This document shows positions 8,996-16,377 of a stretch of 64,000 nucleotides of DNA, one piece after another; the stretch's first letter is position 1; each line of letters begins with the position of its first letter. The DNA is from Rhizobium sp. P32RR-XVIII. Lineage in GTDB: Bacteria > Pseudomonadota > Alphaproteobacteria > Rhizobiales > Rhizobiaceae. Below the pieces are notes generated by a model that saw nothing but the letters and a program-made list of their open reading frames with translations, had not been told where the DNA came from and searched no databases. Position numbers and translations under genes: made by a program. The stretch lies in NCBI RefSeq assembly GCF_012641395.1, contig NZ_JABAIH010000011.1, positions 62,001 through 126,000 on the forward strand. Reading direction: 5' to 3'.

Positions 8996-9772
8996 TCAGC
9001 TTACGCCGTATTTCACAGCGGTAATCGTCACCATTCCGTATTGCGTCGGAATGCGGACATAAACCGGAGCATATACATTGGCGGCCTGCGCCTTTGCAAA
9101 CCAGATTTCCATGGCGCCGCTTCTGCTCAGATAGTCGATATCCTTGCGGCCCTTCCTGTATCCCGACCTCGGCACGAAACGCACGCCGCAGACCGTTGCC
9201 TTGCCCGAGAATCCGTTCGTCGTGAAATCCTCTGATCGCTTCGGCGAAAGCACGAGGTCCATGCGCATCTCACCGTCATAGATCGGCAGCCGCTGCGAGC
9301 AAAGCTTCGCGTCGCCAGGGAAGATCAAGCCTGAGATGGGGTCGAGCACGGAGCGCATGTCTCCCGGTTTGACATCGATCCAATTCTTCGGCGGGCGCCG
9401 TTCCGGCCTGACCGTGGTGGAGACGATATTGCCGTTTCTGTACCGGACTTCGTAGGTACGCGCGCGCTTGCCGCTCTTGTAGTAGAGGTAATAGCGCTGC
9501 GCCTGCAGGCGATCGTCGCGGATCACTCCGGTGACGGTAGTCTTTGCAGCAATCTTCGTCACGAGATCGGCAAGCCCTGCGGAACTGATATCTCCGGAAA
9601 CCTGGTAGCTGTGATCGTCCTCGATCTGGGTAACGAAAGCGGCACGCGCAATCGGCAGAATTCCCAGAGCAACCTTGTATTCCGTGCGATGGCGGATCTC
9701 GCTTGCAGTGGCCGGGACGGACATCAGTGCTGCAATTGACAATACGAAAATTCGCTTGCCCAGATGAACCAT
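8996..9772 (-). CDS. DUF3108 periplasmic protein
   Basis: A 258-residue protein with a Sec signal peptide (about residues 1-24, ending PATAS) and a DUF3108 domain of unknown function. The domain reads as alternating beta strands (KVALGILPIARAAF, YYLYYKSGKRARTYEVRYRNG) and may bind a hydrophobic ligand, as proposed for related lipocalin-like folds. The frame runs open upstream almost to the rpmB start, but only the ATG chosen gives a clean signal peptide. The leader contains a GGGGC/GCCCC hairpin (9789-9804) close to the start. It is transcribed divergently from rpmB. Confidence 0.75.
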   Translation of the reverse strand: MVHLGKRIFVLSIAALMSVPATASEIRHRTEYKVALGILPIARAAFVTQIEDDHSYQVSGDISSAGLADLVTKIAAKTTVTGVIRDDRLQAQRYYLYYKSGKRARTYEVRYRNGNIVSTTVRPERRPPKNWIDVKPGDMRSVLDPISGLIFPGDAKLCSQRLPIYDGEMRMDLVLSPKRSEDFTTNGFSGKATVCGVRFVPRSGYRKGRKDIDYLSRSGAMEIWFAKAQAANVYAPVYVRIPTQYGMVTITAVKYGVS

Positions 9773-9885
9773 GACGAGAGCCTTTTTTGGGGCGGATTTG
9801 CCCCGCATAGAGAGTCTATACTCCTGCCTCGTGTGTAAGCAAACACAAGCTTTTTGACAGAATCGCGGGAAAGGCCAACGTTTGG

Positions 9886-9914
9886 CTTGACGCGGGCGGC
9901 CGCTCTGACTATAG
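9886..9914 (+). promoter_or_regulatory. rpmB promoter, rhizobial sigma-70 type
   Basis: CTTGAC, exactly 17 bases, then CTATAG: a near-perfect match to the rhizobial housekeeping promoter CTTGAC-N17-CTATAT. It lies about 95 bases before the rpmB start codon, as expected for a strongly expressed ribosomal protein gene. The transcription start should fall near 9921. Confidence 0.8.
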
Positions 9915-10008
9915 AACCGCAACTTTCCAATTATGGCCTGTTGGATTGCTGACCCGGTTTTGCCGGGGATTGCAAGCCGATGGCGAGAAAAACAAGAATA
10001 GGTGTCCA

Positions 10009-10299
10009 ATGTCTCGCGTGTGCGAATTGACCGGCAAGGCCGTCCTCGTTGGCAACAATGTCAGCCATGCTAACAACAAGACCAAGCGCCGGTTCCTGCC
10101 GAACCTGTGCCAGGTTACGCTGATCTCTGACGCTCTCGGCCAGCGTTACCGTCTGCGCGTTTCGGCTGCTGCTCTTCGTTCGGTCGAGCATCGCGGTGGC
10201 CTCGACTCCTTCCTGCTGAAAGCAAGTGAAAACGAACTGTCGATGCGCGCGCGTCTGCTGCGCCGCCAGATCGTTAAGAAGACCGCCGAAGCCGCATAA
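10009..10299 (+). CDS. rpmB: Large ribosomal subunit protein bL28
   Basis: Ribosomal protein bL28 (96 residues), a component of the 50S subunit near the E site. The sequence begins MSRVCELTGK and carries the standard SHANNKTKRRFLPNL segment; the C-terminal extension with SMRARLLRRQIVKK is typical of alphaproteobacterial L28. The reading frame is open further upstream, but this start gives the canonical N-terminus. It has its own strong promoter and a Rho-independent terminator 28 bases after the stop, so it is a single-gene unit apart from possible readthrough into yhhQ. Confidence 0.97.
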   Translation: MSRVCELTGKAVLVGNNVSHANNKTKRRFLPNLCQVTLISDALGQRYRLRVSAAALRSVEHRGGLDSFLLKASENELSMRARLLRRQIVKKTAEAA

Positions 10300-10327
10300 G
10301 CTTCGACACCTTCTCTCATACCGCTTC

Positions 10328-10370
10328 AAAAGGCTTGCACGGCTGACGCCGGACAAGCCTTTTGTTTTGC
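10328..10370 (+). terminator. Intrinsic terminator after rpmB
   Basis: Stem AAAAGGCTTG (10328-10337) pairs with CAAGCCTTTT (10354-10363); a second CGGC/GCCG hairpin sits in the loop. The stem is followed by TGTTTTG. Only 17 bases separate it from the yhhQ leader hairpin. Confidence 0.8.
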
Positions 10371-10386
10371 CTAGCTATCGCTCCAA

Positions 10387-10417
10387 CTGGTGGCATCACC
10401 CAGGATAAAAAAATGCT
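10387..10417 (+). promoter_or_regulatory. preQ1-I-like riboswitch aptamer over the yhhQ start codon
   Basis: The elements fall in the order of a class I preQ1 aptamer: P1 strand CTGG (10387-10390), a short loop, GCA (10393-10395), a C-containing loop TCAC, P1 strand CCAG (10400-10403), then the A-rich tail GATAAAAAA and TGC (10414-10416), which can pair with GCA to form the H-type pseudoknot. The ATAAAAAA tail is the most conserved mark of the class. The Shine-Dalgarno AGGA overlaps P1 and the ATG overlaps the pseudoknot strand, so ligand binding would hide the start site. The gene downstream is a queuosine-precursor transporter, the expected target. Identified by eye; no covariance search was possible. 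Confidence 0.6.
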
Positions 10418-11072
10418 GAAGACCCGCTATACGCTCGCTTATATCGCTCTGATGACTTTGGTGGTCGTCGCCTCCAACTTCCTCGTCCAGTTTCCGCTGA
10501 ACGCCGAGGTTGCCGGCGTCAACCTTGCCGACATCCTAACCTGGGGCGCGTTCAGCTACCCGGTCGCCTTTCTGATCACCGATTTGACAAATCGTCAGTT
10601 CGGCCCTCAGGCCGCACGAAAGGTCGTATTCGCCGGCTTCGTCGTCGGTGTCGGGCTGTCCTTCTTCACGGCAGTGCCGCGCATTGCAATCGCCTCAGGC
10701 TCCGCTTATCTCGCAGGCCAGCTGCTCGATATAGCCGTCTTCAATCGCCTCCGTCGCCAGACCTGGTGGCGCGCGCCGCTCGTCGGCTCGCTGATTGGTT
10801 CGGCCCTTGATACGGCGATCTTCTTCTCCTTTGCGTTTGCCGCTTTCTTTGTCTTCCTCGGCCCGAATGAGCCGTTTGCGCTGGAGCCGGCTCCGATCCT
10901 CGGGGCATTTGCCGCTCAGGCGCCTCGCTGGAGTTCCTGGGCAATCAGCGACTTCTCGGTGAAGATGATCATGGGCCTTGTGATGCTGCTGCCCTACAGC
11001 GCTCTCATGAACACATTGCGGCCGATGCAGGTGGCGCGCGTAAGATCATCGCCAACGGCCGCTTTCGAGTAG
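10413..11072 (+). CDS. yhhQ: Queuosine precursor transporter, YhhQ/COG1738 family
   Basis: Inner-membrane protein of the VUT/YhhQ family (219 residues, about six membrane segments) that imports queuosine precursors such as 7-cyano-7-deazaguanine or preQ1. Landmarks include SNFLVQFPL near the N-terminus, the GAFSYPVAFLITDLTNRQFGPQAARKVVF signature region split over two helices, and the C-terminal FSVKMIMGLVMLLPYSAL. The frame extends upstream to 10362, but the ATG used follows AGGA by eight bases. No separate promoter is evident between the rpmB terminator and the aptamer, so expression may depend on readthrough. Regulation by preQ1 is inferred from the overlapping aptamer. Confidence 0.88.
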   Translation: MLKTRYTLAYIALMTLVVVASNFLVQFPLNAEVAGVNLADILTWGAFSYPVAFLITDLTNRQFGPQAARKVVFAGFVVGVGLSFFTAVPRIAIASGSAYLAGQLLDIAVFNRLRRQTWWRAPLVGSLIGSALDTAIFFSFAFAAFFVFLGPNEPFALEPAPILGAFAAQAPRWSSWAISDFSVKMIMGLVMLLPYSALMNTLRPMQVARVRSSPTAAFE

Positions 11073-11077
11073 GTCTG

Positions 11078-12070
11078 CTATTCCGTGAGACGGAATTCCA
11101 GCATGAGGTTCCGCTCCAGAATGGAGTGGTTGTCATCGGAAACAACGATCACATGAGTGGTGCCGTCCGGCGCCTGAAAGGTGTCCAGGCCTTCCATATT
11201 GTCGATCTGATAGCCGAAATCGGCTGTCAGCAAGACTTCGCCGTCGGCCATGGCGCCCGGCTTGATCTCTCCTGCGCCGATACGCCGGATACGCATTCCG
11301 ATGCCTTCGGCGATGTTGAAACGCCGCTCCAGAAGCAGGAGATCGCCATCCGGCAAAAAGGCGCCATCCGTCGGATCGAAGTCGTCCTTGCGGATCACCG
11401 AAAAGCGCCCCTTTAGCGGCCCATCGAGGATCGCGCCGTAGACGTTGCCCTGCTTATCCCGGCTCTCTTCGGAAATGATGACGATCGCACCTTTCAGCGG
11501 GCTATCAGGCGGTGCCACCGCCATCGTCTCGAAGCCACGGCCGGGCCGCAACAATCTTGTCGGCACGAGGAGCGGGATCGAACCTAATGACGGCGAGTTC
11601 TCGAAGCCGGGATCGGGGTAGGTCTCGACCCGGTGATCCTGCTCGAAGGAAGCCAGAACCTGGTCGCCCCTCAGCGCGAGGCCCTCGGCGTCCATGTGTC
11701 CCTTGCCTTCGAAAGTCTGCCCGGTCCCATTCTTCATGGGCGTGATTTCAACGCCCGACAGACCGGAGAGCCTGCCCTGCGGATCACGCTCGATGCTGCC
11801 GGTCAGCCAGTGACCGGTATCCAGCACGCCGACGAAATGCTTCTGGTCCGGCCTGAAACGGATCGACGACCAGGAGCCGAACAGCCGGTCGCCCGATACC
11901 ATTTCCAGCCCGCCAAGAAATTCCAGCGGTCCAAACTTCGTCTCGCTGGAGCCGATCTTGAACGTCGAGATGGCACGACTGCTGATCTCAGTCTTATCGA
12001 CCGCAAATGCGCCTGAAGCATCCGCCGCGAGACAGAGAGTAAGCAAAGCCACGCAGGAGAGACGGAGCAT
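11078..12070 (-). CDS. Secreted esterase-like phytase-family (PF13449) protein
   Basis: A 330-residue exported protein of the family named esterase-like activity of phytase, seen beside cobT in related rhizobia. The signal peptide covers about residues 1-23 (LSCVALLTLCLAADASGAFA). The mature part shows the beta-propeller-like repeats typical of the family: GPLEFLGGLEM, DAEGLALRGD, GFETMAVAPP, DGAFLPDGDLLLLERRF and DNMEGLD. The ATG chosen lies seven codons after an upstream in-frame ATG because it places the positively charged region directly before the hydrophobic core. The gene begins 21 bases after cobT ends and is probably in the cobS-cobT transcript. The enzymatic activity is unverified for most members. 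Confidence 0.75.
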   Translation of the reverse strand: MLRLSCVALLTLCLAADASGAFAVDKTEISSRAISTFKIGSSETKFGPLEFLGGLEMVSGDRLFGSWSSIRFRPDQKHFVGVLDTGHWLTGSIERDPQGRLSGLSGVEITPMKNGTGQTFEGKGHMDAEGLALRGDQVLASFEQDHRVETYPDPGFENSPSLGSIPLLVPTRLLRPGRGFETMAVAPPDSPLKGAIVIISEESRDKQGNVYGAILDGPLKGRFSVIRKDDFDPTDGAFLPDGDLLLLERRFNIAEGIGMRIRRIGAGEIKPGAMADGEVLLTADFGYQIDNMEGLDTFQAPDGTTHVIVVSDDNHSILERNLMLEFRLTE

Positions 12071-12091
12071 CAAGCCGTTTTCCTGCGGCAA

Positions 12092-13993
12092 TCAGCTTGC
12101 GCGTCGCAGGCGGCCGGCCTGCGGCTGCGATGCCTGGTCCTCGAAGAGCGAAGCAAGCTGCTCGGTCATCGCGCCTGCGAGCTCATCCGCATCGACGATT
12201 GTGACGGCGCGGCGATAGTAGCGCGTCACATCGTGGCCGATGCCGATAGCAAGCAGCTCGACCGGCGAACGGGTTTCGATCTGCTCGATGACAGCTCGCA
12301 GGTGACGTTCGAGATAATTGCCCGGATTGACCGACAGCGTGGAATCATCGACCGGCGCGCCGTCCGAGATCATCATCAGAATGCGGCGCTGTTCGCGCCG
12401 GGCGAGAAGGCGGTTGTGCGCCCAGATCAGCGCCTCGCCGTCAATATTTTCCTTGAGCAGACCCTCGCGCATCATCAGCCCGAGATTGGTGCGCGCGCGG
12501 CGCCACGGCGCGTCAGCGGATTTGTAGATGATGTGACGCAAGTCATTGAGACGGCCGGGTGTCTGCGGCTTGCCGCCGGCGAGCCAGGTCTCACGGGCCT
12601 GACCGCCCTTCCAGGCCTTGGTTGTAAAGCCAAGGATCTCGACCTTGACGCCGCAGCGCTCCAGCGTGCGGGCAAGAATATCGGCGCACGTCGCCGCCAC
12701 CGTGATCGGCCGCCCGCGCATGGAGCCGGAATTGTCGATCAGCAACGTCACGACCGTATCCCGGAATTGCGTATCCCGCTCCATCTTGAAGGAGAGCGGC
12801 TGCATCGGATCGATGATGATGCGCTGCAGGCGGGCCGTATCCAGATAGCCCTCCTCCAGATCGAAATCCCATGAGCGGTTCTGCTGCGCCATCAACCGGC
12901 GCTGCAGGCGGTTGGCCAGGCGGCCAACGGCGCCCTGCAAATGCGCCAGCTGCTTGTCGAGGAAGGCGCGCAGGCGCTCCAGTTCGGCAGCGTCGCAGAG
13001 CTCTTCGGCGGTGATGATCTCGTCGAATTCTTCGGTGAAGACGTGATAATCGACCTTCTCGTTGAAATCGGCAAAGGGCGTGTTTGGCCGGCGCGTCTCG
13101 CCGGGCGTCTCCGAATCGTCCTCGCCCTCCTCCATCATGTCATCGTCGGAGATCTCGGCGCCTTCGGTTTCGCCGTCTTCCATCTGCTCGTCGGCGACTT
13201 CGCTATCTTCGACTGGAGCCGCGTCGGTGCCGGCATCATCATCGACCTCGTCTTGATCCGGTTCGTCGCCGTTCGGTTGGTCTTGCTGATCCGACTGGTC
13301 GTCGGCATCCGGCTCGTTGTCGTCTTCGCCGTATTGCTCGGCCATTTCCATCGCCGACAGCATGTTACGGATGGCCTTGGAAAAGGCCTGCTGGTCGTTG
13401 ATGACATCAGACAGGTTGTCGAGTTCCGAACCAGCCTTCTCCTCGATGAAGGAGCGCCACAGATCGAGCACCTTCCCTGCGGAAGCCGGCGGTTTCTGGC
13501 CGGTCAGCTTCTCACGCACCATCATGGCGACGGCTTCGCCGATCGGCGCATCTTCCTGCCGCTCGATACCGGTGAAATTCGCCTTGGCGTATTTCTCCTC
13601 AGTCATTGAGCGCAGGTTGGCCGCCATGCCCTGCATCCGCAGCGTTCCGATCGATTCGACCCGCGCCTGCTCGACGGCGTCGAACACCGCACGCGCATCA
13701 GCGCCCTGCGGCGCCATTGTGGCATGCATTTTCTCATCATGACAGGCGAGCCGAAGCGCCATGGAATCGCCCAGGCCGCGGGTCACCGCCAGTTCGTGCG
13801 CGGTCGGCCGCTTGGAAAGCTCCGGCAGACGAATGCGCTCGGCCGTCATGCCGGGGCGTTCGTTGGCGAAGGTTACTTCGACTTCGCCGTCGCCCGCAAT
13901 CGCCCGGACGCAGCCAGTTATCGCACGCCGCAAGGGCTCGACGTCGACCGGGCCGCTCGGCCTTGCTTTGGAATTGTCACCACGAGATGCCAT
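12092..13993 (-). CDS. cobT: Cobaltochelatase subunit CobT
   Basis: Subunit of the ATP-dependent aerobic cobaltochelatase (CobN-CobS-CobT) that inserts cobalt into hydrogenobyrinic acid a,c-diamide. The 633-residue protein has an N-terminal CobT domain, a highly acidic linker (about residues 222-300, long runs of Asp and Glu) and a C-terminal von Willebrand A domain with the MIDAS motif DNSGS at 420-424. Length and layout match CobT of Pseudomonas denitrificans and Sinorhizobium. cobS lies just upstream on the same strand. cobN is not in the window. The acidic linker is also strongly biased at the DNA level, which creates long antisense open frames. Confidence 0.95.
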   Translation of the reverse strand: MASRGDNSKARPSGPVDVEPLRRAITGCVRAIAGDGEVEVTFANERPGMTAERIRLPELSKRPTAHELAVTRGLGDSMALRLACHDEKMHATMAPQGADARAVFDAVEQARVESIGTLRMQGMAANLRSMTEEKYAKANFTGIERQEDAPIGEAVAMMVREKLTGQKPPASAGKVLDLWRSFIEEKAGSELDNLSDVINDQQAFSKAIRNMLSAMEMAEQYGEDDNEPDADDQSDQQDQPNGDEPDQDEVDDDAGTDAAPVEDSEVADEQMEDGETEGAEISDDDMMEEGEDDSETPGETRRPNTPFADFNEKVDYHVFTEEFDEIITAEELCDAAELERLRAFLDKQLAHLQGAVGRLANRLQRRLMAQQNRSWDFDLEEGYLDTARLQRIIIDPMQPLSFKMERDTQFRDTVVTLLIDNSGSMRGRPITVAATCADILARTLERCGVKVEILGFTTKAWKGGQARETWLAGGKPQTPGRLNDLRHIIYKSADAPWRRARTNLGLMMREGLLKENIDGEALIWAHNRLLARREQRRILMMISDGAPVDDSTLSVNPGNYLERHLRAVIEQIETRSPVELLAIGIGHDVTRYYRRAVTIVDADELAGAMTEQLASLFEDQASQPQAGRLRRAS

Positions 13994-14005
13994 GATCGAC
14001 CGGCC

Positions 14006-14998
14006 TCAGGCCTCCAGCACGATGTTGGCTGCGCTTTCCTTGAGCTCGACCCCGAAGGCGCGCTGATAGTGTTCGGCAACCAGCGGACGCTCAAGTTCGT
14101 CGCACTTATTGAGGAAGGTCACGCGGAAGGCAAAGGCGAGATCACCGAAGATCTCCGCGTTCTCGGCCCAGGTGATGACCGTACGCGGGCTCATGACGGT
14201 CGAGAGATCGCCGTTCATGAACGAGGCACGCGTCAGATCGGCAACCCGAACCATCTTGGAAACGGTCTCGCGGCCGTTCTTGTCCTTCCCGAAGCTCTTT
14301 ACCTTGGAGGCGACGATGTTCACTTCGTGATCGTGCGGCAGGTAGTTCAGCGTAGTCACGATCGACCAGCGGTCCATCTGCGCCTGGTTAATCTGCTGCG
14401 TGCCGTGGTAGAGGCCCGTCGTGTCGCCGAGACCGATCGTGTTTGCCGTCGCAAACAGGCGGAAAGCGGGATGCGGACGGATAACCCGGCTCTGGTCGAG
14501 CAGCGTCAGGCGGCCCGAAGATTCCAGCACGCGCTGGATGACGAACATCACGTCCGGGCGGCCGGCATCGTATTCGTCGAAGACGAGCGCAACATTGTGC
14601 TGATAGGCCCAGGGCAGGATACCATCCTTGAACTCGGTGACCTGCAGTCCGTCCTTGACGACGATCGCGTCCTTGCCGACGAGATCGATACGGCTGACGT
14701 GGCTATCGAGGTTGATACGCACGCAGGGCCAGTTGAGGCGGGTAGCGACTTGCTCGATGTGAGAGGATTTACCCGTGCCGTGATAGCCGGAGATCATGAC
14801 GCGCCGGTTATGAGCAAAACCGGCGAGAATGGCGAGCGTCGTCTCGCGGTCGAAAAGGTAATCCGGGTCGAGGTCGGGAACGTAGGCGTCACCCTTGCTG
14901 TAGGCCGGAACGCGAATATCGGAATCGATCCCGAAGACCTCCCTGACCGAAACGGTGGTATCGGGAAGCTCGGAAATATCAAGGTCTATCTTGCTCAT
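14006..14998 (-). CDS. cobS: Cobaltochelatase subunit CobS
   Basis: AAA+ ATPase subunit (330 residues) that forms rings with CobT and drives cobalt insertion by CobN. The Walker A motif is GYHGTGKS (residues 71-78), Walker B is ALVFDEYD, and sensor/arginine residues follow in the RLFATANTIG and SPRTVITWAEN segments. The frame is open for 20 further codons upstream, but the chosen ATG gives the standard MSKIDLDI start and is preceded by a GGAGA ribosome-binding site. The gap to cobT is 12 bases. Confidence 0.95.
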   Translation of the reverse strand: MSKIDLDISELPDTTVSVREVFGIDSDIRVPAYSKGDAYVPDLDPDYLFDRETTLAILAGFAHNRRVMISGYHGTGKSSHIEQVATRLNWPCVRINLDSHVSRIDLVGKDAIVVKDGLQVTEFKDGILPWAYQHNVALVFDEYDAGRPDVMFVIQRVLESSGRLTLLDQSRVIRPHPAFRLFATANTIGLGDTTGLYHGTQQINQAQMDRWSIVTTLNYLPHDHEVNIVASKVKSFGKDKNGRETVSKMVRVADLTRASFMNGDLSTVMSPRTVITWAENAEIFGDLAFAFRVTFLNKCDELERPLVAEHYQRAFGVELKESAANIVLEA

Positions 14999-15305
14999 CA
15001 TGTCTCCAAGGCGGGTGCTTCCACCCGGCCATACTATCTCAGGCCATCTCACGACCATGACGCCGCAGCTTTGTTCCGCGCCGTTCAGGTGGGAACTCGG
15101 CGATACTTCTCCGGGACTGAAGCGAAACCTCGGCGGGATAATGACCGCGTGCGAGCATTCTGGAACTGAGTCCCGGACAAGAAACGCCGCGTCCGGAAGG
15201 TTGGCGAAGGCGGGTTGGCAAACCGCACAGATTCCTGCCGCGGTTGCCTGCGGCCTCAGCCGACTTGGACCATACCCGATTGAAGGCGGAGAGCAAGGAC
15301 AGGAA
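14999..15305. other. Intergenic region upstream of cobS, no supported gene
   Basis: About 300 bases between the cobS start and the stop of the J-domain gene. A leftward open frame (15039-15296) has no recognisable domain or ribosome-binding site and was not accepted. The cobS promoter must lie here or be shared with the J-domain gene; I see no convincing -35/-10 pair and no cobalamin-riboswitch B12 box. Confidence 0.5.
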
Positions 15306-15917
15306 TTAACAAAAACCGTTCTGCTTCAACAATTGATAGGCCTGAATGACAGCGCGGAAACGGTCTTCCGAACCGCGGTCTCCGCCATTAGCGTCGGGAT
15401 GATGCTTTTTGACCAGCTCCTTATAGCGGCTCTTGATCTCCGAGGAGGTCGCGCTGGCGGCAAGGCCCATCGTGTCGAAAGCCTTGGCTTCCAGGCTTTT
15501 CAGCTTGCGCTGTTCGGGAAAACGCGGTCCGCTGCCCTTGGTGCCGTTGACGAAACCGAAGGGATCGCGCACGCGGTAGGAACCCGAGCGGAGATCGGAA
15601 TGCAGCGGGCTGTTCTTGGCGGCCTTGTTGACACCGACGGTCCAGGTCGGACGATGGCCGGTAATCGCTTCTTTCTGATAGCGCGCGATTTCGCCGTCGG
15701 AGAGACCGGAAAAATAGTTGTAGCCCTTGTTGTATTCCTTGACGTGCTCGAAGCAGAAAAGAAAGAACTGCCCTTCGGCGTTGCGTCCGACGGGTGCGCG
15801 ATGCGCGCCTTTCTTGTCACAGCCGTCCCACTGACAGGTCGGAGGAGCCTGTTCGGTTTCCTGCTCGCGTTTGCGGCGGGTGCGGATGCGATCGAAATAT
15901 TTGGAATCAAGTCTCAT
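15306..15917 (-). CDS. J-domain (DnaJ-like) protein with putative zinc site
   Basis: A 203-residue protein whose last 58 residues form a J domain with the HPD motif at 173-175 (KKHHPDANGG), able to stimulate the ATPase of a DnaK-type chaperone. Unusually the J domain is C-terminal. The N-terminal half carries CQWDGC and FCFEH (Cys28, Cys33, Cys55, His58), which could bind zinc, and a conserved aromatic region EYNKGYNYFSGLSD. The start MRLDSKYFDR was chosen because the upstream extension overlaps bolA and has no protein-like character. It is divergent from bolA and upstream of cobS on the same strand. The client is unknown. Confidence 0.85.
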   Translation of the reverse strand: MRLDSKYFDRIRTRRKREQETEQAPPTCQWDGCDKKGAHRAPVGRNAEGQFFLFCFEHVKEYNKGYNYFSGLSDGEIARYQKEAITGHRPTWTVGVNKAAKNSPLHSDLRSGSYRVRDPFGFVNGTKGSGPRFPEQRKLKSLEAKAFDTMGLAASATSSEIKSRYKELVKKHHPDANGGDRGSEDRFRAVIQAYQLLKQNGFC

Positions 15918-16024
15918 GGCGGCGCTAATTATGAGCCTCCGAAGAGGCGACAACAAGAATTGACAAACACGATTGTTGCTGGCTTGGTGGGAACCCCTTT
16001 TTTGCCAACCAACCGGACGAAATC

Positions 16025-16306
16025 GTGACTCTCCAGACCCGCATCGAAGCAAAACTGACCGAGGCTTTCGCCCCTGAACGCCTTGACGTCATCAACGAAA
16101 GCCACCTGCATGCCGGCCACCAGCCGGATATCACAGGCATGGGCGAAACGCACATGCGGGTGCGCATCGTTTCGGCCAAATTTGCAGGAATGACCAGGCT
16201 CGCCCGTCACCGGGCTATTACCGAACTGCTGAAACCGGAGCTGGACGCCGGGCTGCATGCCCTCGCCGTCGAACCCGCCGCACCCGGCGAAGTGACCCGC
16301 TGGTAG
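16025..16306 (+). CDS. bolA: BolA family protein
   Basis: BolA-like protein, 93 residues, of the kind that partners monothiol glutaredoxins in iron-sulfur handling. It starts with GTG. The KH-like fold is recognised from the helix IEAKLTEAFAPERLDVINES, the HAGH segment holding the metal-ligand histidine, the ETHMRVRIVSAKFAGMTRLARHRAI block and LALAVEP-like C-terminal strand (LHALAVEPAAPGE). It is divergently transcribed from the J-domain gene and convergent with corC. Confidence 0.9.
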   Translation: MTLQTRIEAKLTEAFAPERLDVINESHLHAGHQPDITGMGETHMRVRIVSAKFAGMTRLARHRAITELLKPELDAGLHALAVEPAAPGEVTRW

Positions 16307-16335
16307 CGGAACACCTGCATTATATAGGCTTTTGC

Positions 16336-16354
16336 CCTCCTTTTACAAAGGAGG
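16336..16354. terminator. Hairpin between convergent bolA and corC
   Basis: CCTCCTTT (16336-16343) and AAAGGAGG (16347-16354) form an eight-pair stem with a three-base loop in the short gap between the two stop codons. No clear T tract follows on either strand, so termination is likely but not certain. Confidence 0.45.
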
Positions 16355-16377
16355 ATCATCGCCCGCATCTGGCTGGA

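Noticed and set aside
15039..15296. Possible small gene between cobS and the J-domain gene
   Set aside because: No ribosome-binding site, no hydrophobic or domain pattern, arginine/serine-rich composition like other shadows.
15928..15956. Minus-strand TTGTTG-N17-CATAAT as a promoter for the J-domain gene
   Set aside because: It would leave only about 11 bases to the chosen start codon, giving an almost leaderless mRNA; position makes it doubtful.
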